From contig NZ_JAUSVO010000007.1 in assembly GCF_030814715.1 (NCBI RefSeq), positions 62,001-126,000 on the forward strand: a DNA stretch of 64,000 nt, in the 5' to 3' direction. A model generated the notes under the pieces. The model did not search any database and was not told the origin of the DNA. It was given only the letters and a program-made list of their open reading frames with translations. A program made the position numbers and the translations under genes. Below, piece by piece: positions 27,303-36,882 of this stretch (position 1 is its first letter; every line of letters begins with the position of its first letter). This DNA is from Kaistia dalseonensis (GTDB lineage: Bacteria > Pseudomonadota > Alphaproteobacteria > Rhizobiales > Kaistiaceae).

Positions 27303-27842
27303 TTGCTGACCGGCGTCGCGCTGCTGGACGAATTGCTGGGCGGATATAGCGAGGCGCTCGCCGGCGATTTCGTCGCCTATCGCAACCACGCCTATCGCGT
27401 GCTGAACCTCTGCGTCGCGGCGGCAGGCGCCGATGACGATGCCGAGGCGATCGAGAAGATCGCGATCGCCGCCGCCCTGCACGATATGGGCATCTGGACG
27501 GCGCACACCTTCGATTACCTGGCGCCGTCGGTGACGCTCGCGACCACGTTTCTCGAAACGACGGGACGGTCTGCCTGGGTGCCTGAAATCAGCGCGATGA
27601 TCCTGGAGCACCACAAGATCACGCCCTATCGCCGGCGCCCGGACTGGCTGGTCGAGCCGTTCCGCCGCGCGGATTGGGCTGATGTGACCTGGGGCGTAAC
27701 GGCGACCGGCGACAGGCGCCGCTTCATCCGCGAGTTCTACGCCCTCTGGCCGGATGCCGGCTTCCACGCTTTGCTCGTGCGCCTGGAAATCCGCCATCTC
27801 GCGCGGTATCCGCTCAATCCGCTGCCCGTGATCAGGCTCTGA
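27303..27842 (+). CDS. Small HD-domain protein
   Basis: A protein of 179 residues with a compact HD arrangement: His29 ('YRNHAYRVL'), His60-Asp61 ('AAALHDMGIW'), His103-His104 ('ILEHHKITP') and Asp124/Asp127 ('RRADWADVT'). This ligand order is typical of metal-dependent phosphohydrolases of the HD superfamily. It starts with TTG after a GGGGGAGCGGAG site. Substrate unknown; nucleotides are only a guess. It lies 69 bases after the lipase-like gene and is convergent with dxs. Confidence 0.75.
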   Translation: MLTGVALLDELLGGYSEALAGDFVAYRNHAYRVLNLCVAAAGADDDAEAIEKIAIAAALHDMGIWTAHTFDYLAPSVTLATTFLETTGRSAWVPEISAMILEHHKITPYRRRPDWLVEPFRRADWADVTWGVTATGDRRRFIREFYALWPDAGFHALLVRLEIRHLARYPLNPLPVIRL

Positions 27843-27917
27843 ACCGGCAGGAATTTTTCAACTACAGTGGCGGTTGGTTCGCGGCGGGGCGGCGCGATCA
27901 TCAATCAAAGAGACTTA

Positions 27918-29840
27918 TCAGGCCCGCCGCATTGCGGCCGCCTCGCTGTTGCGGCCCAACGTCTCGAAGACGGTCGCCACGATGCCGCGCGCATCGAGGC
28001 CGCCGCCGGCCAGCATAGCCTCCGGCTTGTCCTGGTCGACGAAGCTGTCGGGCATGACGAGTGAGCGGATCTTGAGGCCGCGATCGAAGGCGCCGGCGCC
28101 GGCGAGGAAGGCGAGCACCTGCGTGCCGAAACCGCCGACCGCGCCTTCCTCGATCGTGATGACGACCTCATGATGGCGGGCGAGATCGAGGATCAGCGCG
28201 GTATCGAGCGGCTTGGCGAAGCGCGCATCGGCGACCGTCGTGGAAAGGCCGTAGGTCTCCAGTTCTTCGGCCGCCTTCAGCGCATCGGCGAGCCGCGTGC
28301 CGAAGGAGAGGATCGCGATCTTCGAACCCTCGCGCACGATGCGGCCGCGGCCGATCGGCAGCACGCTGCCCCGCTCCGGCAGGTCGATGCCGATGCCCTC
28401 GCCGCGCGGATAGCGGAAGGAGGAGGGTGCATCGTCGATGGCGATCGAGGTCGCTATCATATGGACGAGTTCGGCCTCGTCGGAGGGCGCCATGACGATC
28501 ATGCCGGGCAGCGCCGTCAGGAAGCCGGTATCGAACGAGCCGGCATGGGTCGGGCCGTCGGCGCCGACGAAGCCGGCGCGGTCGATGGCGAAGCGCACGG
28601 GCAGTTTCTGGATCGCGACGTCGTGCACGATCTGGTCATAGCCACGCTGCAGGAAGGTCGAGTAGATCGCGCAGAAGGGCTTGTAGCCCTCGGATGCGAG
28701 GCCGGCGGCGAAGGTGACGGCGTGCTGCTCGGCGATGCCGACATCGAAGGTGCGCTTGGGGAACGCCTCGCCGAAGAGATCGAGCCCGGTGCCGGAGGGC
28801 ATGGCGGCTGTGACCGCTACGATCTTGTCGTCCTCGGCCGCTTCCTTGATCAGCGTCTCGGCGAAGACGCGCGTATAGCTCGGCGCGTTCGGCGTCGCCT
28901 TGGCCTGCTTGCCGGTGATGACGTCGAAGCGGTTGACGCCGTGATATTTGTCGGGTGCTGCCTCGGCCGGGCCATAGCCCTTGCCCTTCTGCGTCACGAC
29001 ATGCAGCAGGATCGGGCCTTCCGGCGCGTCGCGCAGATTGCGCAGGATCGGCAGCAGATGGTCGAGATTGTGGCCGTCGATCGGGCCGACATAGTAGAAG
29101 CTCAACTCCTCGAACAGCGTGCCGCCGGTGAAGAACCCGCGCGCATATTCCTCGGTGCGCTTGGCCTTGTCCTGGAAGAAGCGCGGCAATTTGCCCGCCA
29201 CCTGCTTCGCCACCTCGCGGATCGAGCGATAGGTGCGGCCGGAGACGAGGCGGGCGAGATAGGCCGACATGGCGCCGACCGGCGGCGCGATCGACATGTC
29301 GTTGTCGTTCAGGATCACGATCAGGCGCGAGCGCAGCGCGCCGGCATTGTTCATCGCCTCATAGGCCATGCCGGCCGACATGGCGCCGTCGCCGATGACG
29401 CAGACCACGGCATTGTCGCCATTCGAGAGATCGCGCGCCACCGCCATGCCGAGGCCGGCGGAGATCGAGGTCGAGGAATGGGCGGCGCCGAACGGGTCAT
29501 ATTCGCTCTCGGCCCGCTTGGTGAAGCCGGAAAGCCCGCCCGCCTGCCGCAGCGTGCGGATGCGATCGCGCCGGCCGGTCAGGATCTTGTGCGGATAGGC
29601 CTGATGGCCGACATCCCAGATGATCCGGTCGCGCGGCGTATCGAAGACGTAATGCAGCGCCACGGTCAGCTCGACCACACCGAGACCGGCGCCGAGATGA
29701 CCGCCCGTCACGGAAACCGCGTCGATCGTTTCGGCCCGGAGCTCCGCCGCCAGTTGCACGAGATCCGTCTCCGGAAGCATTCGGAGATCGGACGGCGTAT
29801 GAACTGTGTCGAGCAGGGGTGTCTTCGAGGCGATTGTCAT
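27918..29840 (-). CDS. dxs: 1-deoxy-D-xylulose-5-phosphate synthase
   Basis: A thiamin-diphosphate enzyme of 640 residues that condenses pyruvate and glyceraldehyde 3-phosphate, the first step of the MEP isoprenoid pathway; it also feeds thiamin and pyridoxal synthesis. Motifs: '[21 protein letters not shown]' (in parts), the ThDP site '[18 protein letters not shown]', 'HHDNDMS'-type 'LNDNDMSI', 'GPIDGHN', and in the transketolase centre '[13 protein letters not shown]' and '[15 protein letters not shown]'. The ATG at 29840 gives the usual length. ispH of the same pathway is at 57584. Confidence 0.97.
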   Translation of the reverse strand: MTIASKTPLLDTVHTPSDLRMLPETDLVQLAAELRAETIDAVSVTGGHLGAGLGVVELTVALHYVFDTPRDRIIWDVGHQAYPHKILTGRRDRIRTLRQAGGLSGFTKRAESEYDPFGAAHSSTSISAGLGMAVARDLSNGDNAVVCVIGDGAMSAGMAYEAMNNAGALRSRLIVILNDNDMSIAPPVGAMSAYLARLVSGRTYRSIREVAKQVAGKLPRFFQDKAKRTEEYARGFFTGGTLFEELSFYYVGPIDGHNLDHLLPILRNLRDAPEGPILLHVVTQKGKGYGPAEAAPDKYHGVNRFDVITGKQAKATPNAPSYTRVFAETLIKEAAEDDKIVAVTAAMPSGTGLDLFGEAFPKRTFDVGIAEQHAVTFAAGLASEGYKPFCAIYSTFLQRGYDQIVHDVAIQKLPVRFAIDRAGFVGADGPTHAGSFDTGFLTALPGMIVMAPSDEAELVHMIATSIAIDDAPSSFRYPRGEGIGIDLPERGSVLPIGRGRIVREGSKIAILSFGTRLADALKAAEELETYGLSTTVADARFAKPLDTALILDLARHHEVVITIEEGAVGGFGTQVLAFLAGAGAFDRGLKIRSLVMPDSFVDQDKPEAMLAGGGLDARGIVATVFETLGRNSEAAAMRRA

Positions 29841-30006
29841 ACGAATACTGCGAGCTTTCAAAGGTGCAGCGTTACACGAGGGGCGCAATGGAGGCAACGT
29901 TGGCGGCGTGATGTCGTTCACAATCGTCCCGCACCGCACAATTTGCGCCACACCCTACGCCGCCTATTGTGTTCCCCATCTCCAGCCAACCTTCAGGAAC
30001 CGATTC

Positions 30007-30297
30007 ATGATCCGCCACACCGTCGTCTTCCGTCTCGCCCATCCCAAGGGCTCCGCCGCGGAGGCGAAATTCCTGGCCGATGCGCGCATCCTCGCCGCCA
30101 TACCGGGCGTCCAGGCCTTTGAACAACTGCGCCAGCTCAGCGACAAAAACGAGTTCGATTTCGGCTTCTCGATGGAATTCGCCGATCAGGCGGCCTATGA
30201 CGCCTATAACGTTCATCCCGACCATGTCGCCTTCGTGCGCGACCGATGGGTGCCGGAGGTCCAGGCCTTCCTCGAGATCGATTACGCGCCGCTCTGA
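30007..30297 (+). CDS. Dabb family protein (stress-responsive alpha/beta barrel)
   Basis: A 96-residue protein of the Dabb (stress-responsive A/B barrel) family: 'MIRHTVVFRL' at the start, 'DFGFSMEFADQAAYDAYNVHPDHVAFV' (in parts) in the second half and 'LEIDY' at the end. These small dimeric proteins have a ferredoxin-like barrel; a few are enzymes but most have no known function. Divergent from dxs, and followed by a GTG-started ClC channel gene 48 bases later. Confidence 0.85.
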   Translation: MIRHTVVFRLAHPKGSAAEAKFLADARILAAIPGVQAFEQLRQLSDKNEFDFGFSMEFADQAAYDAYNVHPDHVAFVRDRWVPEVQAFLEIDYAPL

Positions 30298-30345
30298 CGC
30301 GTCCGGTCTCGCCTGCCTTCAGGCTTTTCTTGCAAGGAGTTCGGC

Positions 30346-31638
30346 GTGCGACCGCGACGGCATCTGAAGCTCATTCCGCGGCGGCTCTGGTTGTCGCGGC
30401 AGCTCTGGCGGCGACGGCTGGTGTTCTGGGGCGGCGCCGTCGCCATCGGCGTCGTCAGCGTGCTTTTCGCGCTCGCGGCCGACAGGAGCCGTGGTGTCTT
30501 CGACTATGCGCTGTCATTCGGCTGGTGGGTGCCGCTGGTGCTGACGCCATTCGGCTTCATGCTCTCCGCTCATCTCGCACGGACGGTCTTTCCCAATTCG
30601 CAGGGAAGCGGCATCCAGCAGGCGATCGCCGCCATGGAAATCGACGATCCGGAACGGCAGAACGCATTGCTGTCGATCCGTGTCGCCATCGGCAAGATCG
30701 TGCTGACCGTGCTCGGCCTCGCCTGCGGCGCGTCGATCGGCCGCGAGGGGCCGACCGTTCAGGTCGGCGCCGCGATCATGCTCACCGCCGGGCGGATCGG
30801 TGGTCTCGGCCGTTCCCGGGCGCTGATCCTGGCCGGATCGGCCGCCGGCATATCGGCCGCGTTCAACACGCCGCTCGCCGGCATCGTCTTCGCGATCGAG
30901 GAAATGGCCCGCTCCTTCGAAACGCGGACCAGCGGTCTCGTGATGACGGCGGTCATCATCGCCGGTCTGGTCTCGCTCGCCCTTGTCGGCAATTACAGCT
31001 ATTTCGGCACGGCGAGCGGCAACATCGTCGGCCCGGAAGGCTGGTTGATGGTCATCGTCTGCGGCGTTGCGGGTGGGGCGTTCGGGGCGCTGTTCTCAAA
31101 CCTCATGCTCGCCGGCGTGCGCCGCGCCCGGTCGTGGATCGCCCCGGTGCCGCTCTGGCGCGGCCTCGCCATTGCCGGCCTTTGCGGCCTCGCCGTCGCC
31201 CTGATCGGCCTCGCCACGGGCGGCGTCACCTTCGGCACGGGCTATGATCTGGCGCAGCAGGCCATGCAGGGCACGCCGACGCCCTGGTATTTTGGGCCGG
31301 CCAAGCTGGTCGCGACGCTCGTCTCATCGGTTTCGGGCATTCCGGGCGGCATCTTCGCGCCCTCGCTCGCGGTCGGCACCGGGTTCGGCAGCCTGATTGC
31401 GGGCCTGTTCGGCACTGCCGTGGCGCCGGCCGCGCTGCTCGGCATGGCCGGCTATTTCGCCGGCGTCGTGCAGGCGCCGATCACCGCCTTCGTGATCATC
31501 CTGGAGATGACGGCCGACACGAAGGACGTGGTGCCGGTCATGTGCACGACGCTGCTCGGCTATGTCGTGGCGCGGCTGATATCGCGCGAGTCGCTCTATC
31601 ACGGGCTCGCCAAGAGCTTTCTGGGGCGCAATCTATAG
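30346..31638 (+). CDS. ClC-family chloride channel/transporter
   Basis: A 430-residue membrane protein with about ten or more helices. The three selectivity motifs are present: 'GSGIQQ' (GSGIP-like), 'GREGPTVQ' with the gating Glu, and 'GGIFAPSLAVG' (GxFxP). A GSAAGISAAFNTPLAGIVFA stretch, typical of ClC proteins, sits between them. There are no C-terminal CBS domains. It should move chloride or fluoride, either as a channel or as a proton-coupled antiporter. GTG start with AAGGAG site. Confidence 0.93.
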   Translation: MRPRRHLKLIPRRLWLSRQLWRRRLVFWGGAVAIGVVSVLFALAADRSRGVFDYALSFGWWVPLVLTPFGFMLSAHLARTVFPNSQGSGIQQAIAAMEIDDPERQNALLSIRVAIGKIVLTVLGLACGASIGREGPTVQVGAAIMLTAGRIGGLGRSRALILAGSAAGISAAFNTPLAGIVFAIEEMARSFETRTSGLVMTAVIIAGLVSLALVGNYSYFGTASGNIVGPEGWLMVIVCGVAGGAFGALFSNLMLAGVRRARSWIAPVPLWRGLAIAGLCGLAVALIGLATGGVTFGTGYDLAQQAMQGTPTPWYFGPAKLVATLVSSVSGIPGGIFAPSLAVGTGFGSLIAGLFGTAVAPAALLGMAGYFAGVVQAPITAFVIILEMTADTKDVVPVMCTTLLGYVVARLISRESLYHGLAKSFLGRNL

Positions 31639-31643
31639 ATTGC
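31628..31643. promoter_or_regulatory. Perfect 16-base palindrome over the ClC stop codon
   Basis: GCAATCTATAGATTGC reads the same on both strands. It covers the TAG stop of the ClC gene and lies 64 bases before the amidase ATG, in a locally AT-rich stretch. It may be an operator for the amidase gene or a small hairpin; there is no direct evidence for either. Confidence 0.35.
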
Positions 31644-31706
31644 AGAATCTAATTGTAACAACCTGTGAACGTGTCATTCTCCCTCTTTCAACCAGGGGGG
31701 GAAGGC

Positions 31707-32315
31707 ATGGGCTATACAATCGACAGCCATCGACTGGTGCTGGACGGCAAGGCGGTTCTTTTCGTCGCGACGCCCAATCAGGGCGGCACGGTGAAGCCGG
31801 TCTATCTCATCATCCACTACACGGCAGGGGCGACGGCGGATGGCGCGATCAACTGGTTCGCCAATCCCGAGGCGAAGGCGTCTGCCCATCTCGTCGTCGG
31901 GCGTGACGGGGAAACCACCCAGATGGTCCCCTTCAACCGGATCGCCTGGCACGCCGGCAAGAGTACATGGCAGGGGATCGATGGGTTGAACGCCTTCTCG
32001 ATCGGCATCGAGATCGTCAATCGCGGCAAGCTCGTCCGCACCGAGGGCGGCGTCTGGCAGGATTGGACCCGGCGCACGGTACCGGCCGCGGAAGTGCTCG
32101 TCGCGCGTCACAAGAACGAGGCGAGCGACGCCGGCTGGCACACCTACACGACCGAGCAGATTGAAGCCGTCGCGGCGATCGGCATCGCCCTCAATGCGCG
32201 CTACGCCTTCGCCGACGTGCTGGGCCACGAGGATATCGCGCCGACGCGGAAGACCGATCCGGGGCCGGCCTTTCCGCTACAGAGCGTCGCGAGCAAGATC
32301 CTCGGCCGCCACTGA
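31707..32315 (+). CDS. N-acetylmuramoyl-L-alanine amidase (Amidase_2)
   Basis: A 203-residue zinc amidase that cuts the bond between N-acetylmuramic acid and the peptide stem. The zinc ligands are His in 'LIIHYTAG', His in 'GHEDIAPTRKTDPGP' and Asp in the same motif; 'SIGIEIVNRG' is also typical. No signal peptide is visible, so a cytosolic, AmpD-like role in peptidoglycan recycling is the best guess. The ATG at 31707 was chosen for its GGGGGGAAGG site. Confidence 0.9.
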   Translation: MGYTIDSHRLVLDGKAVLFVATPNQGGTVKPVYLIIHYTAGATADGAINWFANPEAKASAHLVVGRDGETTQMVPFNRIAWHAGKSTWQGIDGLNAFSIGIEIVNRGKLVRTEGGVWQDWTRRTVPAAEVLVARHKNEASDAGWHTYTTEQIEAVAAIGIALNARYAFADVLGHEDIAPTRKTDPGPAFPLQSVASKILGRH

Positions 32316-32330
32316 GCCGTGTTGCGGCCG

Positions 32331-32369
32331 CATTCTCACGCGCACGGCGATATCGTCCGCGTGAGAATG
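32331..32369. terminator. Bidirectional hairpin terminator
   Basis: CATTCTCACGCG and CGCGTGAGAATG form a 12-base stem around a 15-base loop. It sits between the convergent amidase and Rieske oxygenase genes. Confidence 0.65.
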
Positions 32370-32381
32370 TGCGAGCCGCGA

Positions 32382-33458
32382 TCAGCGGCCGAGTTCGCTG
32401 TTCATCATGAAGGCCGGCATATCGGGTACGGCGACGGCGGGTTTCGCCTCCGAGACTTCCTCCTCGCCATGGGCGCGCAGGAGCTCGAGGATCCGGCGGC
32501 GCATGATCATGCCGGGCCGGTCCGAGGGCATGTGCGCCTCGACCTTGCGCTTCATGTCGATCGTGGCGTCGAAATCGGTCGCTTCCAATATGTCGCGGTC
32601 CTCGTCGAGGATCGCTGCATCCCAGGCGATCAGCGCGTCGGTCGGGCAATCCTCCTCGCTGTCGTTGCGATAGAGGATCTGCGCGAGCTTGATCGTGCCG
32701 TCATCCACCGGCGTCGCGCAGTTGAAGATGATGTGGCGCAGGCCCGACGGATACTCGATGTCGAGCCGGCGGCAGAACGGCATGAACCATTTGTTGCGCA
32801 TGTGGCGCTTGGTCGTGGGCTCGTCGGTGCCGGTGATGCGATAGGCGGCCGGTGGATTGTTGATCTCGACGATCGTCTCGGCCTCGAAGCCGTAATCCGT
32901 CTCGTTGATCTCGTATTTCTCCGGCACGGGCTGCGAGAGCTGGCCGAACGTGCCCTTGTGGACGAAGGAGAAATGCGCGTTGTCGAACGAGTTTTCCATC
33001 AGCCGGATCGGTGCCGTGTTCCAGACGTCGTGGAATTGCTGGATGCGCCGATAGCCGGGATTTTCGTCTTCGGGAATGGTCGGGATCGGCGAGAGCGGCT
33101 CGCCGAGGCACACCCAGGCATAGCCATAGCGGGCGACGCAGTGGAACGCGTGCACGCCGATGCGCGGAACGATCTGCTCGGGCGAGAATTGCGGCACCTC
33201 GATCAGCGCGCCGGTGCGGTCATAGGCCCAGCCATGATAGCCGCAGACGATCAGGTCACCCTTGCACCAGCCCTTGGAGAGCTTGGCCGTGCGGTGGCAG
33301 CAGCGATCCATCAGCGCCGCAGGCTCGCCCTTCGAATCGAGGAAGAGCACGATCTTCTCGCCGAGCAGCGTGAACGGCTTCGGCCCATCGGCAAGATCGG
33401 AAAGCCGCATGGTCGCATACCAGAAGCGGCGCAGGACGGGCTGGCGGGTGGTGAGCAT
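32382..33458 (-). CDS. Intact Rieske non-haem iron oxygenase, alpha subunit type
   Basis: A 358-residue protein with both halves of the family. The Rieske cluster ligands are Cys53, His55, Cys72 and His75 ('CCHR' and 'CGYHGW'). The mononuclear-iron site has Asp159-x2-His162-x4-His167 ('ENSFDNAHFSFVH') and a late 'DEDRDILEATD' carboxylate region. It should hydroxylate, O-demethylate or N-demethylate an unknown substrate. No ferredoxin or reductase gene is adjacent. GAGGAT ribosome site. It serves as an internal contrast to the Rieske-less homologue at 8712-9581. Confidence 0.92.
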   Translation of the reverse strand: MLTTRQPVLRRFWYATMRLSDLADGPKPFTLLGEKIVLFLDSKGEPAALMDRCCHRTAKLSKGWCKGDLIVCGYHGWAYDRTGALIEVPQFSPEQIVPRIGVHAFHCVARYGYAWVCLGEPLSPIPTIPEDENPGYRRIQQFHDVWNTAPIRLMENSFDNAHFSFVHKGTFGQLSQPVPEKYEINETDYGFEAETIVEINNPPAAYRITGTDEPTTKRHMRNKWFMPFCRRLDIEYPSGLRHIIFNCATPVDDGTIKLAQILYRNDSEEDCPTDALIAWDAAILDEDRDILEATDFDATIDMKRKVEAHMPSDRPGMIMRRRILELLRAHGEEEVSEAKPAVAVPDMPAFMMNSELGR

Positions 33459-33598
33459 GGAACATCCTCGACGGTGGTGGCGTCAGCGGATCGATCGAGA
33501 CCGGACCCGCCAATTCGCGCATGCACGAGTCTTGGCGCGGAAAGGCCGGCCTGAACAGCATCAAATAGTGTCAGCCACGCCAACTTTCGGGCAGCGCC

Positions 33599-34522
33599 TC
33601 AGTCCGGCAGGGGCATGAACTCATTCTCGTCGCCGAACACCTTGCCGAACCTGCCGGCCTTCCAGTCGGCCTTGGCCTCTTCGATGCGCTCTTTCGACGA
33701 GGCGACGAAGTTCCACCAGATATGCCGCGGGCCGTCCATCGGCGCGCCGCCGACGAGCATCAGGCGGGTGGGCTTGCGCGCCGTGACCGTGTGGGGATCG
33801 CCGGGGCGGAGCACGAGCAGCCGTCCGGCCTCGAAGACGTCGCCGGCGATCTCGACCTCGCCTTCGAAGATATAGAGCGCGCGCTCCTCGTGATCGGCGT
33901 CGACGGGAAAGCGGCCGCCGGCCGCCAGCACGACGTCGGCATAGATCGTGTCGGTGAAGGTCGAGACCGGCGATGTCTCGCCATAGGCCGAGCCCAGGAT
34001 GAGCCGGACCGTGGCCCCGTCGCCCGCAATTTCCGGCAGCGCGGCGCCGTCGTGATGGTGGAAGGAGGGCGCGACCTCCTCATGCGTCCTCGGCAGCGCG
34101 ACCCAGGTCTGCAGACCCGCCACTGTCCGGTGGTTGGAGCGCGTGCGGAAGGCGGCGCTCGAACGTTCTGAATGGGCGATGCCGCGACCGGCGGTCATCC
34201 AGTTGACGTCGCCCGGTCGGATCGTCGCCTCGACGCCGGTCGAATCGCGATGGATGATCTCGCCATCGAAGAGATAGGTGACCGTGGCGAGGCCGATATG
34301 CGGATGCGGCCGCACGTCCAGCCCCTCGCCGAAGGGGATTTCGTCCGGACCCATCTGGTCCATGAACACGAACGGGCCGACCATGCGGCGCTTCGCGGTC
34401 GGCAATGCGCGGCGGACGGCAAAGCCGCCAATATCGGCGGTGCGCGGCACCACCACGAGCTCGATAGCGTCGCTCGATGCGGCGTCGCCGTAGATCGGGT
34501 CCTTGTCGGCGGGGTTGGTCAT
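33599..34522 (-). CDS. Pirin family protein
   Basis: A bicupin of 307 residues. The N-terminal cupin has the pirin metal motif, 'RPHPHIGLATVTYLFDGE' and 'GRGIAHSERS' (His, His, His, Glu). The C-terminal cupin has 'EERALYIFEGEVEIAGD' and 'RPGDPHTV'. Bacterial pirins include quercetin 2,3-dioxygenases and redox-linked regulators; the role here is unknown. It ends with the frequently seen 'EFMPLPD'. Confidence 0.92.
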   Translation of the reverse strand: MTNPADKDPIYGDAASSDAIELVVVPRTADIGGFAVRRALPTAKRRMVGPFVFMDQMGPDEIPFGEGLDVRPHPHIGLATVTYLFDGEIIHRDSTGVEATIRPGDVNWMTAGRGIAHSERSSAAFRTRSNHRTVAGLQTWVALPRTHEEVAPSFHHHDGAALPEIAGDGATVRLILGSAYGETSPVSTFTDTIYADVVLAAGGRFPVDADHEERALYIFEGEVEIAGDVFEAGRLLVLRPGDPHTVTARKPTRLMLVGGAPMDGPRHIWWNFVASSKERIEEAKADWKAGRFGKVFGDENEFMPLPD

Positions 34523-34631
34523 GGCAGGTCCTCTCGCGTCCAGATCCTCACGGTCATCGACGCACGATATGAACCTGCAGGGCCCCTCTCGGAAAGTGCC
34601 GCTCCTGGCGACGCTCTGTTCAACGGGCGCT

Positions 34632-34883
34632 TCAGCCTTCGACGTCGAGCGGCTCGGTGCCGGTGGCCTGGCCGTTCGCGCCGGTGCGGATCTTCTCGAC
34701 CTTGGCCTCGGCCTGGCGCAGCAGCGCTTCGCAGTGCTTCTTCAGCGCTTCGCCCCGCTCGTAGATCTTGATCGATTCCTCGAGCGGAACATCGCCGCGC
34801 TCGAGATGGCCGACGATCGTCTCAAGCTCGGCCAGCGCCTTTTCGAACGAAAGGGCGGCAATCGCGGCGGCTGCGTCGGACAT
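34632..34883 (-). CDS. xseB: Exodeoxyribonuclease VII small subunit
   Basis: An 83-residue helical protein with the XseB pattern: '[36 protein letters not shown]' (in parts), then '[16 protein letters not shown]'. It forms a complex with XseA to degrade single-stranded DNA. It lies 60 bases after the histone-deacetylase-like gene on the same strand; dxs also lies on this strand, 5 kb downstream. Confidence 0.95.
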   Translation of the reverse strand: MSDAAAAIAALSFEKALAELETIVGHLERGDVPLEESIKIYERGEALKKHCEALLRQAEAKVEKIRTGANGQATGTEPLDVEG

Positions 34884-34943
34884 GGTTCGTTCTCCGATTT
34901 TCCGGCGCCCCTTTTCGGCGATCGCGCCGCGCGATGCAAGCGC

Positions 34944-35873
34944 TCAGCCGGCCTGCATCAGCCTGGCGACGTGGATGGCTGTCGATGCGGCGAGCGCCTT
35001 GAGATCATAGCCGCCCTCGAGCACGCTGACGATCCGGCCGGCGAAATCGCGCTCGGCCCGCTCCATCAGCACATCGGTCGCCCAGGCGAAATCCGCCTCG
35101 ACAAGGTCCAGCCCGCCGAGCGGATCGCGCTCATGCGCGTCGAACCCGGCCGAAATGATCAGGAGTTCCGGCGCGAAGCGATCGAGCGCCGGCAGGATGC
35201 GCGTCTCGAAGGCATCGCGGAAGGCCGCGCCATCGGCACCGGGCGGCAGCGGCGCGTTGACGATGTTGCCCGCGCCCGTCTCCGATGCGGCCCCCGTGCC
35301 GGGATAGAGCGGCATCTGGTGGGTCGAGGCATAGAGGACGGAGGGATCATCCCAGAAAATCGCCTGCGTGCCATTGCCGTGATGGACGTCCCAATCGACG
35401 ATCGCGACCCGGGAGAGGCCATGGACCGTCTGTGCGTGGCGCGCGGCGATCGCCGCCTGGTTGAAGAAGCAGAAGCCCATGGCGCGCTCCGGCTCGGCGT
35501 GGTGGCCCGGCGGGCGCATCGCGCAAAACGCATTGCGGGCGGCACCCGTGAGCACGGCGTCCACCGCCTGGCAGGCGCCGCCGACGGCGACCAGCGCCGC
35601 CTCGAGCGTCTTCGGCGACATGACGGTATCGGGATCGAGCCGCCCGAGGCCTTCGGACGGGCTCGCATGCCGCATGGCGTCGAGATGCGCCTGGGTATGG
35701 CAGAGCAGGATCATCTCGACATCGGCCATGCGCGCTTCTTCGCGCAGCAGGCCGTCGAAACGGCTTTCACCGAGCACGGCCTCGACCGCCTTGATCCGCT
35801 CCCGCCTCTCGGGATGGCCGAAGGGCACCAGATGCTGGGCAAAGACGGGATGATGGATCAGAAGCGTGGTCAT
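34944..35873 (-). CDS. Histone-deacetylase-like amidohydrolase
   Basis: A zinc deacetylase of 309 residues of the class II HDAC/AcuC/APAH family. It has 'RPPGHHAEPERAMGFCFFN' (catalytic His pair), 'VDWDVHHGNGTQ' (zinc Asp and His) and 'ISAGFDAHERDPLGGL' (zinc Asp). In bacteria these enzymes deacetylate small molecules such as acetylpolyamines or acetyl-lysine proteins; which one applies here is not known. AGGAG site before the ATG. It lies directly upstream of xseB. Confidence 0.93.
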   Translation of the reverse strand: MTTLLIHHPVFAQHLVPFGHPERRERIKAVEAVLGESRFDGLLREEARMADVEMILLCHTQAHLDAMRHASPSEGLGRLDPDTVMSPKTLEAALVAVGGACQAVDAVLTGAARNAFCAMRPPGHHAEPERAMGFCFFNQAAIAARHAQTVHGLSRVAIVDWDVHHGNGTQAIFWDDPSVLYASTHQMPLYPGTGAASETGAGNIVNAPLPPGADGAAFRDAFETRILPALDRFAPELLIISAGFDAHERDPLGGLDLVEADFAWATDVLMERAERDFAGRIVSVLEGGYDLKALAASTAIHVARLMQAG

Positions 35874-35937
35874 GCGTTCTCCTCGCTTCCCGCCGGGGAC
35901 AGCGCCGTCCGCTCCTGATTAGCAGAGCGCGGCCTCC

Positions 35938-36687
35938 TCAGCGAGATTTGCGCATATAGGCCACGACCGTGTCGCGGGCGAGGGGGGAGCGCAGGCGATC
36001 GGCATTGGCCGCCGCCTCCTGGTCGATCCGGGTCAGCACGTCGCGGCGTTCCCCGCGCATCAGCCGCCTTGTGAGGCCAACGGCCTCCATGGGACGGCTG
36101 GCCAGCGTCCTGGCGATGGCAAACGCGATATCCTCGACCTCTTCGGCGGGCGCGATGCGATTGACCAGCCCGGCCTCATAGGCGCGCTCCGCATCGAAAC
36201 GTTCGCCGAGCACCAGGAATTCGAAGGCGCGCTGATGGCCCATGATGCGGGGGGCGAGCAGGGTCGACGCGGCGTCGGGCACCATGCCGAGCTCGTTGAA
36301 GTTCGCCTCGAACACCGACCATTCGCTGGCGACGACATAATCGCAATGGAACAGAAGCGTCGCGCCAATGCCGAGCGCCATGCCGTCCACGGCCGCGATC
36401 ATCGGCTTCTCGACGGTCGCAATCGTCTTCAGGCAGCGCACGATGCCTTCGTCCATGCGGCCATTATCGGCGAAGTTCAGCAGTTCGCGCAGGTCGTTCC
36501 CCGTCGAGAAACAACCCGGCGATCCCGCGAGCACAAAGGCCTTCACGCGGCCGTCGCGCTCGCCCAGCACGAGCGCATCCGCCAGCGCCGCCAGCATCTC
36601 GATCGTCAGGGCATTTTCGCTTTCGGGGCGATCCAAGCGGATGACCGTGATGCCGGAGCGACTTTCGACATTGATCGGGGCGCTCAT
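35938..36687 (-). CDS. Enoyl-CoA hydratase/isomerase family protein
   Basis: A crotonase-fold protein of 249 residues with 'LDRPESENALT', oxyanion-hole 'GCFSTGNDLREL' and 'GMALGIGATLLFHCDYVVAS', and 'FEANFNELGMVPDAAST'. The last suggests an isomerase-type (ECI/PaaG-like) active site, with Glu at one position only. The reading frame is open far upstream, but the ATG at 36687 gives a normal N-terminus. Divergent from the Sua5 gene. Substrate unknown. Confidence 0.88.
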   Translation of the reverse strand: MSAPINVESRSGITVIRLDRPESENALTIEMLAALADALVLGERDGRVKAFVLAGSPGCFSTGNDLRELLNFADNGRMDEGIVRCLKTIATVEKPMIAAVDGMALGIGATLLFHCDYVVASEWSVFEANFNELGMVPDAASTLLAPRIMGHQRAFEFLVLGERFDAERAYEAGLVNRIAPAEEVEDIAFAIARTLASRPMEAVGLTRRLMRGERRDVLTRIDQEAAANADRLRSPLARDTVVAYMRKSR

Positions 36688-36882
36688 CACGGCGCCCGCG
36701 TCCGACTCTGCATCCTCAGACCTTTTTCTGCTTCCGATGCCCCACCCTGACGGGACGGCAGGCTGGTCCAAAGTTAATGATAATTCAAGGCCAATTGAAA
36801 AAGCATCGCACAGACGGACTTGACGTGGCGGGATTGCCGGCGCTTTTGGCGCTTTCCCTGCGGGAGGCATCAGGAGGCGCGC

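Noticed and set aside
28170-30122. Open frame of 650 codons opposite dxs
   Set aside because: dxs shows every expected motif; the opposite frame has none.
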